Source: Enchytraeus crypticus (taxonomy: Eukaryota > Annelida > Clitellata > Enchytraeida > Enchytraeidae). Taken from it: a DNA stretch of 64,000 bases. Below, piece by piece: positions 1 to 11,735 of this stretch. The stretch covers positions 1-64,000 of the forward strand of contig CAJHZI010000438.1 of assembly GCA_905160935.1 (NCBI GenBank). Reading direction: 5' to 3'. The notes beneath the pieces were generated by a model. It had not been told where the DNA came from and made no database searches. It saw only the letters and a list, made by a program, of their open reading frames with translations. The first letter of the stretch is position 1; every line of letters begins with the position of its first letter. A program made the translations under genes and the position numbers.

Positions 1-68
1 GGCACCAGGCGCAGAATGGCGCTGTGTGGTGGATGCAGACATAACGTCTCCGAACTCCTAATTGTCGC

Positions 69-421
69 CCACCCGCGTGTGGGTCCAGTGACAAGCGGTT
101 CGATGCAGGAATCTTTTCCAAATTCCAACTATTGCGCATGCGCCATGACCATGACCGGTGTGACAGGGTCAGTGTTGCAACTTTTGCGTTAAAAGAAGTT
201 ACAAATTGTAATTTTTAACTATCACTAACCCCTACCCCTCACCCTAACCCTAACAACTAACCATATTCTTATGGAACTAATAAAATTTAATAACTTAAAC
301 TTTTAAAAAATTAAAAGTGGCTCGAGCCACAGCATATAAAAATAGTCTTATTACAATTCTTGTGCGCATGCGCAATAGTTGGAAATCGTTCCTTCCATGA
401 ACCGCTTGTGGCCTGGTGGGT
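69..421. mobile_element. MITE-like element with long inverted ends
   Basis: The sequence around 92-143 (ACAAGCGGTT, then CCAACTATTGCGCATGCGC) returns inverted at 363-412 (GCGCATGCGCAATAGTTGG, then AACCGCTTGT). The arms are roughly 50 bp with small gaps and enclose about 220 bp with no coding potential. This is the layout of a non-autonomous DNA transposon; the exact ends and target-site duplication are unclear. Confidence 0.6.
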
Positions 422-1396
422 TTATCAAAGAGTGGGGTGTTCAAATAAAGGTGGGGTGTGGTTAAAAATCGTCCAATAAAAAAACTAGACTAATCAAATT
501 TAAGGGAAATAGCGATGTTGAATGATTGAGGTCATTTAAAATCTCGACCGACGAAATATTCATATCTATAGAATTTACTACTTGCTAGACTTAGATTAGA
601 GAAATTGTATGTATGCTGTAGGCATATGCTACCTCTCTAGGCTAGAGAGGTAGCTTACTGCTTACACGTATCAATCAGCCAATCAATCAAACAATCAATC
701 TATCAATCAATCGGAATTAATTTAAATAAAATAATTAATTAGGTGCGTAGGCCTATTTTAGGCGTATCTAATTAGAATTAATGCACTAAAGCATAAATAT
801 GCTTCATAATATACTTTAATGTTATAAGAGACTTTAAACTAAGTGGGTATTGGAGTAGCCTCCTTGAAGAACTGGAAATATGGTAACTCACTTCGAGGAT
901 CATAGGGCCTATACAAATGGAAATTATTTAAGTTTTTTTATATTAAAAATTAAGTAAAGAAATGATTATAATTGTGCTCAACGCACGTGCATAGTACGTG
1001 CATAGTACATAATACGTGCATATAATTTTATTGTTTACATATTTCATAAGCATACATTAAAAGAATGCTGGCTATGGAACATATCATAAGGTATATGCAG
1101 GTTTTTTAATTAAATAATATTATGTTTGAGAAGGAAAAAAAAACAAATTAATCAAAGATCGATCAAGACAGAAATCAAACAATTTTCTAACAAATCGAAT
1201 AGACAATGAAATTTTAGTTCTTGAAACAGAAGAAAATGACTAAATTAGTTTCAACTTAAATTTATTACACAGGTTCAGGAAGTTGTTATTATAAAGGAAA
1301 AAGTGCAAACCTCGATAAGTTAGTTGATCTACTAAAAAAGTATGGCCTACACATAGGCCCACAAGACCGGATTAGCTATTAACTATTTATATCTGG

Positions 1397-1398
<2 letters not shown>

Positions 1399-1436
<38 letters not shown>

Positions 1437-1440
1437 GAGA
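1399..1440. repeat. (GA)n microsatellite
   Basis: About 20 GA dinucleotides with one interruption, in non-coding DNA. Confidence 0.95.
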
Positions 1441-2560
1441 TTCAGTCAGAGCTGGATAAGAAATTTGACAATTTCGGCAATATCAATGTTTCCATATTGA
1501 TCGACTTTAGACATTCTCCTTTGAGATACGGGTTTAGAGAATAAGGCCAATACTAAAAGTAAACAAATGAAAATTAATAATAAAATCTAAAATATTGCCA
1601 ATTAGTAATAAACTTTAAATTGTTGTTAGGATTTAATAAATCATCGTTTTAGTTTATGTAAGTATCGATAGGAAATTTTAAAGGTACATATTTTTTTTTT
1701 TTTTCTGCTAAGTATAAAAGAATGCTTTTAAAATCTGCTTCACAACGAGTGATTAATAACCACTTGGACTAAGGAAATAATCAGTTTGGTATTAATACGT
1801 GGGTCTATTTAAAAAGATTTGCTTATATTATTATGTGCAATGAGACTGACATTAGTTGATTTCTCATATGACTATAATTTGTTAGTTAATGTATCTCTAA
1901 TGTTAAAAATTAGTGAGCAATACATTTAAAGTCTTTTACATTTACTGATTTTTGTAAACAAAGGCGGCTATAATAAAGGTGTTTTGAAGCTCCAGTGTGT
2001 TCAACTACTATTTTTTATGAAGTAGATGCTGTTAGAATATAGATATTCGCTGAATACTTTGCAACACTGGTCGTTTTAGGACGATGGTAATTTTTTATTC
2101 TGTATTTTTTATAGACTGTGCTCGGGAAGTATTCATAATATATCTTGAACTTGTAGCATTTAAAACTTTTTAAGTAGTCTTAAAACAGTCGTTGTTGATT
2201 CCTCCGCTTCTCATTTCGACCAATATTTCTCTAATTTGTGGCTATCGCAAAGTTTGTTGCAATGGCTTTGCTATGGTTGTCGTTTTGTGAAGGTGTCATC
2301 ACATCTGATTGTCGTCTGTGATAGTATCCCAGCGGTACATCACTTACAGTATGCGAAGATCAAAGTCCAAAATCTCTTGCAAATACATAGAACTACTACT
2401 ACTGATAGAATAGACAAATTATTAATTATGTGCTGGTTATGTTTTTAACAGAAATTTTTATTCTGATATGAATTCATGCTGTATATTATATAGGAATTTT
2501 TATAACTTGTATGTAATAACCGACTTTTTAGTAACTTGTATGTAATAACCGACTTCGCCA

Positions 2561-2690
2561 CTGGCTCCAGCCAGTGGCGAAGTCGGTAAGATACTCGACC
2601 GCGGATCAGTATGTGCGGGTTCAAATCCTGGGCTCGCCCGTCACTGACATTGCTTTCGAGTGAAGAAACTGACTTTAACCTTAGCTTTAA
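2561..2690 (+). mobile_element. SINE family A (tRNA-derived), copy
   Basis: An A-box-like TGGCGAAGTCGG is followed by a B-box-like GGTTCAAATCC and ends in a conserved tail (GAAACTGACGTTAA-type, then TTAGCTTT). This is the most frequent dispersed repeat in the window, in both orientations. Its 5' end forms a perfect palindrome (2548-2587) with 19-bp arms. Confidence 0.85.
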
Positions 2691-3072
2691 TATTGTAGTG
2701 GCGTTTGATTCTGAAATAACTTAAACTCTCTCTTGCATCATCGCCATCAACATCATCATCTTGCATCATGGATATCACATGAGTGATATATCCAGAAATC
2801 AAAGTTAATATTTGAGGAAATTAAGCAATAAAATAGAGATGTTAATTTAGTATTATTACTTTCATCGTTATATATATATAATTCACCTATGAATTTACAA
2901 TCAATTCTGCTATTTAGAATCAGCTCTTGAATTTTTTTGCAGAGTTTGTCAATATAGTTAAAAATATCAAAGCAATCAGATATAGGTCTCTGACGTCATA
3001 CTTGGATAGAGAAGCAGCCTTTAAATCTTTAACAAATTTGTAAAATAATTCTAGAAATAAGTAACTTCAACA

Positions 3073-6000
3073 ATGGCCCGTAGAACATCCGGAAGGAATA
3101 CCAAATCTGGCCTGTCGCAAGAAGATACAGATGGATATGACAGACATCTTTCGTTCACTGCGTGTTCCACATCGGTGTATCTGGATGGAGTTCCTTTCCA
3201 TCTGGACGAAAGACTTATACCTCCAAAGATGGTAAGTACATTTTATGCCAAGATTGTTGTTGGAGAATTTCAATAACGTAACAACAATTAGAGTGCTACT
3301 GTTGACCATAGATTGAAAGCTAAAAAAAAGCTAAGGTTAATGTCAGTTTCCTCACTCGAAAGCGATGTCAGTGACGGGCGAGCACAGGATTTGAACCCGC
3401 ACCTACTGATCCGCGGTCGAATATCTTACCCACTTCGCTATTGGCTTCAGCCACAAGTGGCGAAGTCGGTAATTAATTATATGTATAGATATTTAGATGT
3501 AATAATAAAGGTTTATCATCTGTTTCCTCATCCAACGATGATGTCAGGGACGTCAGAGGTTGATGTGAGATGATGTGAGACAGAGGTGTTATTGAACATG
3601 ATGACATATCATTTTTATTTCTTTACTTAAGAAATTATCTTATTAAAATTGTAATTATTTCTAAGTGAATATCTTTCCTGTGGGAAGGAGTTTTTCAATG
3701 AAGGATCAGCTCTCCTATGATCATAATTATTGTAGTGCTTATACCATAGATTGGAAAAAGATCGGAAACTATTTTTATCAATCAAAATGTCGACTGCTTT
3801 CCTTATCTAACCGTAACTATCTTAGAATAGCCATTTACAAAATTTAGATTACTGAATACTGATATCAGTGTAACGAGTTTTCCTTAAATTTGTATCTACA
3901 ATGTAGACATTCTAGTCAGATCAATTGAATACTTTTTGATCAGATCAATTGGATACTTTTTGATCAGATCAATTGGATACGTTTTGATCAGATCAATTGG
4001 ATACCTTTTGATTAGATGAATTGGATACTTACCAGATCAGTTGGCTATATTTTCATTTATGGTGAGATGTTTATGTATATCTGCTTAGGTTTCACCAAAT
4101 GTCCAAACAACTTCTGGAAATCCGTCTGATATTCTATTTATGGAGGTCAGATTTTTTATATTTAAAATTAATTAATTTTAATTCTTTAATAATTTTTAAA
4201 GAATTAAAAATAGTATAGTATTTAAAGTAGTATAATTAAATTATTATATAGTAGTGGAATTTAAAGTAATTTTGTTTAGTCTATTTTATGTGTAATATTT
4301 AGAAAAATGTAGAACAGACCAATAAAAAAAACTGCAATACTGAGGCAACTTTTAAGGTAAGCACTATGAAAACTCTTCAGTCATATTTTTAGTTTATTGA
4401 AATTTTAAACTTTAATTATATCACAGCTAAGAGAAAGCATACAAAATAATCTACTTCTCGTAAAATGGTTATCTTATTTTATTTATTTGCATTTAAAAAA
4501 TATTTTAAATATTAATAGCTGCATATAACTTAAGCAGGTAAACAGGGGCACATTCTTTGTGTCTGTAACTTGATTTTATTTCTTATAATTTAACTTTGAA
4601 TAGATTTTATAGGCTTTTCTTTCAAATAATCCATTGGAAAAATAAAACATTGACTTAGTGATAAGGGCAGATTTAATGTTGATCAGTGGAATGCTCTCTA
4701 TAAGTTTGACTGGGGCATAAGTTTCTTAAATTCATAAATTTTTAAATGTCTAATTTTTAATCGAATGGAAAAGTCTCAAATAGTGGATTGACTGATGATG
4801 TGATGTGAGACAGAGAGGATTTGAGACAGTGTATTCGTATCCCAGCCCTGGTTAAACTGGGATTCAGGGGAGGATGATGAAGATGATGATAAATTTTTAA
4901 ATGTCTATCTTGAGGAGGATCAAACTCGTAGGATTTGAATACAGGCTGAGCAGATGTTAGAGTAACATCACAGGACGTGTACATAAATTACTAACTAATT
5001 TTCCCAATATTTTAAACATGTGATATTACAAGCAATTGATGTCATCATGGATGATCACTTCTCTCTAATGTATGTTTAACATTTCAGTACGACACATCTC
5101 TGGAGACGAGTGTGTTGGACATGATAGATGTGAGAAGAGCAAATGCTGAGACACTGTTGAAGCAAAGACAGCAAACTTTGGAGCAATTGAGCGAAGAACG
5201 AGCGAAGAAAGAACAGCAGAAAAAGGAACGCGAAGAACTTTTGGAAAAACAACGACTGGAAGAACTGCTGCGACAGGAGGAGCTAAAGAAGCAGCAAGAA
5301 GAGCAACTGCGACAACAGGAAAACGATCAGCGATTGAAACAGGAAACTGATGGTCAATCGAACGCTATTAAGTGTGACTCGGTAACTCTAACAATAGACG
5401 ATGGCAGTGTGCAAGATCTAGCTGTGAACTCAGCTGACGAATCGTCTGACCATTCTACCGTTACTACGAAGCCACAGGCGAAACCGACATCAAGTATTTC
5501 ATCTCAACCTACCGCTCCTTTAGATTCCGTAAAATCCACGGATACCTATAGTCAAAATAATGCGGGAATTCTGATACCCATTGCAGTCAAGGTGACTAGT
5601 TCACTGAATCAACGCGACGAAGGCTTTCACGCCGGTAACATAGATTTGAAAGATTTTGAGGGTGAACAAGATCCATTTGAAAATCTTTCCCTGAGGGTTA
5701 TGAATGACAGAGAGGAACTGGGAAAGATTTTCTTTGACTCCTCAAATGTCTCCGCATTGTCAGGAAATTACAATTTGTCTTCCTGTGAAGCTAGAAATAT
5801 CCAATCCAGCGCGGGTGCTCTTGCGACAAACTTTAGTTCGCAAGGCTATGCTAAGGTGTCGGAAGATTCTAATGGAGCAGACACCAGGTGGAGCCTGGTG
5901 AGTGTAACGCAGCAACACGAGCCTCAGGGGCTGCAACAACAACAGCTGCCTCAGTTGCAGCAACACTCGACACAGCTACAACATTTGTCTCAATGGCAAA

Positions 6001-9000
6001 TACAAAACCAAACATATCAGCAGTTATCTAATCAAACAAAGTCACTAAATCATTCACACAGTAATTTTTCCATGCCGCATCAGTTGCAGCCGCAGCAACA
6101 ACAGCTGCAACAGCAACAGAAACAACAACAACAACAGCAGCAGAATCAACAGCTGCAGCAACAGTTGCATCAGCAGCTGCAGCAGCAGCAACAACAACAT
6201 CAGCAACAACAGCAACAACAATCACTTCAGCAACAAAAACAGTTGCAGCAGCAACAACAACAGCTGCAGCAGCAACAGCTACTGCAACAACAAAAACAGC
6301 TGCAGCAGCAGCCTGACTACACAAAAACTGGTCAACAAACGAGACAATCGCTGGGTCAACAACAGTTGCCATCTACATCTGATTACCCACAGCCCTCAAA
6401 TCATCTTCAACAACATCAGTACCAGCTTCAGCAACAACAACAACAACAGCAGAATCCACAGCTACAGCAGCAGTTGCATCAAAATCAGCTGTTGCCATCT
6501 CAGCAGCAGCTGTCACAAAATTTACAACAACAGCAACAGTCTGCTAACACCATCACCGCGTCCGTCACCAGTCAGGCCCTGCCGATGTACTGTAACAAAC
6601 CAGTCGACGCTTTTCAAAGATTTCAACCTGTACAGTCGTCGAGTGTACGTAACACTGGACAGTTGAATCATATTCCTAGCCTATCCTGCTCGGTCAGCGG
6701 GAGTTCTGATGCTTCAAAGGCATCTAACCTTATTCGTGGAGCAAATCCCAATTCTGAATCAGTTAATCCCATCCCAGGATTAAACAATTATACAACGCAT
6801 AATAGTGGGGCAACTTTTAACCATGGGCTAGGTGTAAATAGTTTTCAGACCCAGGGTTTGGGTATTTTTTCTAATGGTTCTAGTTATAACAGCCGACCTA
6901 TCGTAGCCAATCCCTCTTTAAGTAATAACTCAGCGGGTGGAAATATGCATTTAATCACAGGCGGTTTTCCTACAAATACCAAATCAGGGTTTAGTCAACC
7001 GTTTATTCAAAATTCTGCTGCACATAGAAATCAGAACGAATCCTTTTCCAGTTCTTTTGTTGAAAATCATTATGGCTCGCGCACACCTAATTTCCTTGAG
7101 AGTAGATCTACGAGGTATGAAACGAGCGACTTTGGGGAAGGATTTGGAAGTCGACTGCGTTCTAGTAAGAGTACGCCGGATATAGCCGCAGCGTTGCAGG
7201 AGGAAAGCCAGCGGCAGCTTGACTCCAGGTATGATACGGCAGTTTTCACTCTGTTTTCTTCTAGTGTATCTTTTGTTAGTTTTTTAATTTGATTAATATA
7301 AGGATTTTTAAAAAGAAATGTTTTTTACAGTCTATTTGTATCCCGACCCGGTTAAACTAGGATTCAAGGGAAGACGATGATGATGATGAATGTAAGAATA
7401 TTCTTAGTGTATATGTATTTATGTAGTAATACTGACATGTACGGTCCATACTTGGAATATGGTATTTGTATCATTTTGACAAATATGTGCTTTTACAAAC
7501 GTTAAGCTGCCTTACGAATGAAGCTGTTACCTGGATTAATGCATGCGTTAAGTAAATGCAAACATATATAATATCGTTATTAAAAAATGTGTTTATATAT
7601 ATATCTTTGAACTTATTTTCTAAATATTGGATTTACACCATTTTAGACCCTTGTTTGCTCTTTGGCTTGACTATAAGTATATAGTGCTCGATGTTACCAT
7701 TGATGATGGTAGCACTCTAATTATTGTTGTTGTTGTTATTGATAATTATTGTTGATGTTGGTCCTATTCTATCTCTTTTTGCTCAAGTTGACTCTTGAGA
7801 ATGTCTGATAATCGCTTTCATTAGGACAATTAATGCATTGGCACTTAATTATGTTGATGAAAAGCTCTGAAAAATGTTGACCTACTCTCGGCTTCATATT
7901 TTGAATTTTTAATGCGTAAGTACTTTACTAGTGAAGCATTCTGCTTGAAGTTCATTTTGACTATATATAAAATGAGTGGAACAGTCGAATGAGTAAGATT
8001 TTTTAGAATATTAAATTTAAATCAAAGTAGTTCTTGACATTGCCTTTGATTTATAAATTACTTGTAAAATTCTCTGCGTATTGTATAGCTTTGCACTTTT
8101 CCGGTTTCTTTAATAAATTTTGGTTTCCATTTTCACATTTACTAAATAAATGAACAAATAATTTGTAATTAATTAATAATTAATTACTATTTTAATAAAG
8201 TTTTGCTTCTATTTTCCAGTTCTCGATCAGTTGGTGGTGCTGTTGGAACCAAAGGTCTTCGGGGAGCCATAGTGTATACACCGCCCCCAAACCTTGGCAA
8301 ATCTGCGCCTCGTGGTCACGATCTTCGCCCCCAGAACTTAGAAAAATTTAGTTCAAAGGCTGCTGCAATGCTGCCAGATACTGCAGAGAAAAAGCTGATA
8401 GGTTCTCTTGTGGAGATGGGGTTTTCGCCTGTTTACTCGTCTATAGCTGTGCAAGAACTGGGCTGTGATGAGAGATTGGTTAGTGAAATCTGTTATCTAT
8501 AGTGCACGCTGAGGTAAATAGAAATGTAAGGCAAGATTTGCAAGGTTTATTAGCTTAGATAGCAATGAAATCCTAGACATGCTTGTGGAGTTGTGGATAA
8601 GCTGTGACTGAAGCGAGGAATAGAAAAGCTGGTAAAAAGTGATGTAATTAAAAAGCTAAAAAAAAGCTAATGTTAACATCAGTTTCCTCACTCGAAAGCG
8701 ATGTCAGTGACGGGCGAGCCCAGGGTTTGAACCCCGCACGTACTGATTCGCGGTCGGATGTCTTACCAACATCGCCACTGGTTTCAGCAATTATTGACAG
8801 ATCAGTTGTAAGACAGTATAATATGCAAGCGTGAGAGGGAGAGGTAGAGTGCGAGAGAGGGTGTGACCCTTTTCCGTTTACTGCTCAAGCAGCATAACGG
8901 GTAAGTATGTGCCTGGTAACATGAGTAATACGACTATATAATATGTGTAGGTACTAGATAACATGCGTAATATGTTTTTATGTGTACGTACTAGATCACA

Positions 9001-10527
9001 TGTGTAACATGTTTTTATATGTAGGTACTAGGTCAAATGTTTAATGTGTAGATACTAGATCACATGTGTAATATGTTTTTATGTGTAGGTACTGGATCAC
9101 ATGTGTAACGTATTTTTATGTGTAGGTACTGGATCACATGTGTAACATGTTTTTATGTGTAGGTACTAGATCACATGTGTAATGTGTTTTTATGTGTAGG
9201 TACTAGATCACATGTGTAATGTGTTTTTATATGTAGGTTCTAGATCACATGTGTAACGTGGTAGCTCTGGCTGATAAAGGATTTCAACAGGCTGATGCTC
9301 AAGCGGCACTACTCACTTTCAACAATAACGCTGAAAGAGTTGATATCACTGTTGCCTCATAAAACCTTCATGATTAGCCGAACAAAACCCTAAATGATTA
9401 GCCAAAAAACCTTAAATGATTAACCAAAAAACCCTCGTAAAATACAATTCCTCTGTGTAACTTAAGTATTACCCAGACTCTGCTGACCTTACCAATGTCC
9501 AGGGCTGTTTAGATCTCGCATTGTCGTTCTTGCTCAAGCCACTAGTTTTGCTTTTTTGCAATTTTTACGTCTGCAACAGCAGATAAATTATTAAATATTA
9601 TGTTATACTATAATGTTATATTTAATCCCATTGTTGCCATTCTGTATTTAAAGATATTGGGCTCTCTTCCCGGTTTGATCTTGATCACAAAGGAAAACTG
9701 CTTCAGTTACTGAAGGCTACCTGAAACGATATTGCTAAAACTTGAAGACCAGAAGACTTGATAAAGCTTAGTTTAATTTCAGTTTCATGTCTGCAAGCGT
9801 AACGCGATGTATGCTCCTAGCTCAAAGTGATAGGATCTCTCATGTATAGTCTAAAACCTGACCAATGGCGTCACTGGCGTAACAAAAAACAGAAAGATAA
9901 CCAATTCTGTGTTTTCTTTGTAAAATTTAACATTTATTACAGATATTACTTGATACGATCACTTATGTAAATTGCACAATTTCTATCTAGTCGTTTAGTA
10001 AATGGTGTTGTTATGTCGCAACCTAGTCATTTAACATTTAGTAAATGCTGTTGTTATGTCGCAACCTAGTCATTTAACATTTAGTAAATGCTGTTGTTAT
10101 ATTTTAACCTCTTCATGACAGCTTATAGTAAATGCTGTTGTTATGTCACAACCTAGTCTTTATAACATACTAAATGCTGTTGTTATGTCATAACCTATTC
10201 ATTATAACATATAGTAAATGCTGTTGTTATATTTTAGCCTAGTCATTATAATATAGTAAATGCTGTTGTTATATTTTGGCCTAGTCATTATAACATAGTA
10301 AATGCTGTTGTTATATTTTAGCCTAGTCATTATAACATAGTAAATGCTGTTGTATAATTATATTTATACTTATATTTATATTTATGTTATGTTTGTAGGC
10401 GGAGCAATGCATGAGACTGATAGATAGACTGTCTCAGCTAGGCTTCAGTAGGGAATCTGTCAGATCTGCCGTCATCAAGTCCAATCTAGATCCTAACCTC
10501 GCTCTCAACACTCTCACGGGACATTAG
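3073..10527 (+). CDS. UBAP1: UBAP1-like ESCRT-I subunit, Gln-rich
   Basis: Proposed coding exons: 3073-3231, 4089-4145, (4303-4356 doubtful), 5088-7228, 8220-8478, 9237-9338 and 10399-10527; phases agree at every join, giving about 948-966 residues. UBAP1 is an ESCRT-I subunit that sorts ubiquitinated cargo at endosomes. Seen in the sequence: exon 1 encodes YLDGVPFHLDERLIPP and exon 4 opens with YDTSLE, together resembling the UMA region that binds the ESCRT-I core. Exon 4 then has a charged Glu/Gln/Lys/Arg coiled-coil stretch (5160-5340) and the conserved acidic block around DFEGEQDPFENL (5655-5690). After that comes a poly-Gln region (about 5925-6540). The last three exons encode MGF-type UBA helices (EMGFSPVYSS, DKGFQQADAQ, QLGFSRESVR) that fit the three-UBA SOUBA fold. 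The family is usually near 500 residues; the excess is the Gln-rich insert. The ATG at 3073 directly precedes the UMA motif. Exon 3 is doubtful because joining exon 2 to exon 4 already matches the UMA length. The 9338 donor (AGA/GTTGAT) is weak but gives the expected UBA spacing. Confidence 0.88.
3318..3475 (-). mobile_element. SINE family A, copy in UBAP1 intron 1
   Basis: Reverse-oriented copy (tail near 3318-3350, B box near 3385-3400, head near 3440-3470) beginning about 85 bp after the exon 1 donor. Confidence 0.8.
3908..4045. repeat. Minisatellite, about 29-bp unit, UBAP1 intron
   Basis: Around five diverged copies of a unit containing GATCAGATCAATTGGATAC lie just upstream of the proposed second exon. 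Confidence 0.85.
4786..4892 (+). mobile_element. LINE 3'-tail fragment, family B
   Basis: It contains GTATTCGTATCCCAGCCCTG, then a GGATGATGAAGATGATGAT-type tail. Other copies encode the C-terminal end of a reverse transcriptase in this stretch, so it is a truncated retroposed tail. Confidence 0.7.
5925..6540 (+). repeat. CAG/CAA-rich tract encoding poly-Gln
   Basis: Interspersed CAG and CAA codons encode Gln runs broken by Leu, His and Lys inside the large UBAP1 exon. The mix of codons suggests the amino-acid run, not a pure DNA repeat, is being kept. Confidence 0.95.
7323..7392 (+). mobile_element. LINE 3'-tail fragment, family B
   Basis: Short copy with GTATCCCGACCCGGTTAAAC and a (GAT)n end, about 95 bp after the UBAP1 exon 4 donor. 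Confidence 0.65.
7645..7795 (+). mobile_element. LINE family C tail fragment
   Basis: It carries AGTGCTCGATGTTACCATTG, GGTAGCACTCTAATTATTG and a TTG-rich end shared with the longer copies at 30775-31270 and 42595-42870. Confidence 0.65.
8651..8790 (-). mobile_element. SINE family A, copy in UBAP1 intron
   Basis: Reverse copy, with CTCACTCGAAAGCGATGTCA near 8688 and the B box near 8725, lying between the first and second UBA exons. Confidence 0.8.
8944..9262 (+). repeat. 37-bp minisatellite copying a UBAP1 splice acceptor
   Basis: About eight copies of a unit with ATGTGTAGGTACTAGATCAC and a TGTGTAA..GTTTTTAT stretch lead directly into the true acceptor at 9236/9237. The final copy is the real intron end plus the first 20-odd bases of the UBA exon. 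Confidence 0.9.
10005..10350 (+). repeat. Minisatellite before the last UBAP1 exon
   Basis: Eight or more copies of a roughly 45-50-bp unit containing AGTAAATGCTGTTGTTAT and CCTAGTCATT. The array stops about 50 bp before the last acceptor at 10398. Confidence 0.9.
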
Positions 10528-10659
10528 ATGCTACTGAATTGACTAAATGTATTTAACTAATTATAATATGTACACTTATCGTAAATAATGGTTTATATTT
10601 ATAAAATAATTATCTATCAGTGTATTTTACATTACAGATATGACCTGGGATATAAGTGG

Positions 10660-10818
10660 GATTTAAGTCATATTGACGTGGGATGCGGTATTTAAGAAGG
10701 ACATGAAAAATAAGGGATTAACTGATGAAATGGTGTGAGACAGAGAGGACTGGAGAAAGTCTATTCGTATCCCGACCCTGGTTAAATTGGAATTAAGGCA
10801 AGAAGATGATGATGATAA
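10660..10818 (+). mobile_element. LINE 3'-tail fragment, family B
   Basis: It retains GACGTGGGATGCGGTATTTA, then GAGAGGACTGGAGAAAGTCT and a (GAT)n tail, lying about 130 bp after the UBAP1 stop. Confidence 0.7.
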
Positions 10819-11439
10819 AGTATATTTGACAAATTCTAGTATGTGCATTTATCGTAAATGAAGGTTTATATTTCTAAAGTTATAATTCTCTAGATTTTAA
10901 TAACGTTCACCTGCACCAGCTTTTCACTTCTAGAACTCTATTTGCTCGCAGACTTGAATATTTGTTATATTCATCACATACCTTTAGGCGCCATTCCTAT
11001 CTACTATTTCTTAATTCATTTTTTACTTCTCCCAGAATCGTCATGCTCTGCACTCGCCTTTCAGTTAGACCCCTCTGCTACTTCATTTAACACCCTTGTC
11101 GTGGCTAAGGGTGACGCCACTGTGTACGTTAAATCTTGTGAGTTATACTTTATTACCATCTCTCAATGAAACAACCCCACGTGACTCGATCATTTGATTG
11201 GCCGATGAAATAAACGAAAATTTCGATGTTTTTTTTCTTTTGTTTTTTTTGTTTTGTTTATTTTGACAAAGCGGAGATTTTTCGAATACGATTCATGGAA
11301 AGAAATTTTATATTTACTCGTTTATATTTATAGCTACGCTGTTAATACTATGAGTATTGTTGTTGTTGTTGCTATGGTTATTGTTACCAGTATTAGTGTT
11401 AAGCCGCATTATAGGAGTGGTCATTGCTTTATTTAGTGG

Positions 11440-11545
11440 AGGGGATATGGCGTAACGGTTAGAGTGTTCGCCTCGGATGCAAGTGGCCAGAGTTCAAAGC
11501 CCAGGTCAGTCAACAAATGATGGATATCCCCTTTGGCCCATTGAA
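11440..11545 (+). repeat. tRNA-like repeat (possible SINE)
   Basis: ATGGCGTAACGGTTAGAGTG looks like an A box and AGAGTTCAAAGCCC like a B box, but there is no clear cloverleaf or matching acceptor stem. A reverse relative lies near 59395-59465. I call it a SINE head, not a functional tRNA. Confidence 0.5.
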
Positions 11546-11552
11546 GGTCAAT

Positions 11553-11735
11553 CATGAATGATTGCTGCTGCCCATGCTATGATTGCTGCCCATGCTATGG
11601 TTGCTGCCCATGCTACGATTGCTGCCCATGCTATAATTGCTGCCCATGCTATGATTGCTGCCCATGCTATGACTGCTGCCTCTGCTTTGCTTTCTGCCTA
11701 TGCTTTGCTTGCTGCCCATTGGCGCTAATCGTAGC
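11553..11735. repeat. 18-bp minisatellite
   Basis: Ten or so copies of GATTGCTGCCCATGCTAT with small changes. Open frames on both strands are products of the repeat. Confidence 0.95.

Larger units (their letters stand above)
1..3072. other. Left intergenic region, no gene seen
   Basis: AT-rich, non-coding as far as I can see. It holds a MITE-like inverted repeat (69-421), short ATCA runs near 675-715, a GA microsatellite (1399-1440) and a SINE copy near 2561-2690. The only open frame of note, 2236-2448, resembles nothing I know and is probably chance. Confidence 0.7.

Noticed and set aside
235-262. Telomeric repeat
   Set aside because: Only two or three ACCCTA-like units inside the MITE-like element; too short to mean anything.
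4303-4356. Third coding exon of UBAP1
   Set aside because: Open and phase-neutral with GT-AG edges, but its Asn/Lys-rich sequence has no counterpart and joining exons 2 and 4 already fits the UMA region; kept only as doubtful.
6028-6372. Ala/Val-rich frame opposite UBAP1
   Set aside because: Antisense shadow of the CAG/CAA tract.
11440-11545. Functional tRNA gene
   Set aside because: A- and B-box-like sequences are present, but I could not form an acceptor stem or full cloverleaf, and relatives are dispersed; SINE head is likelier.
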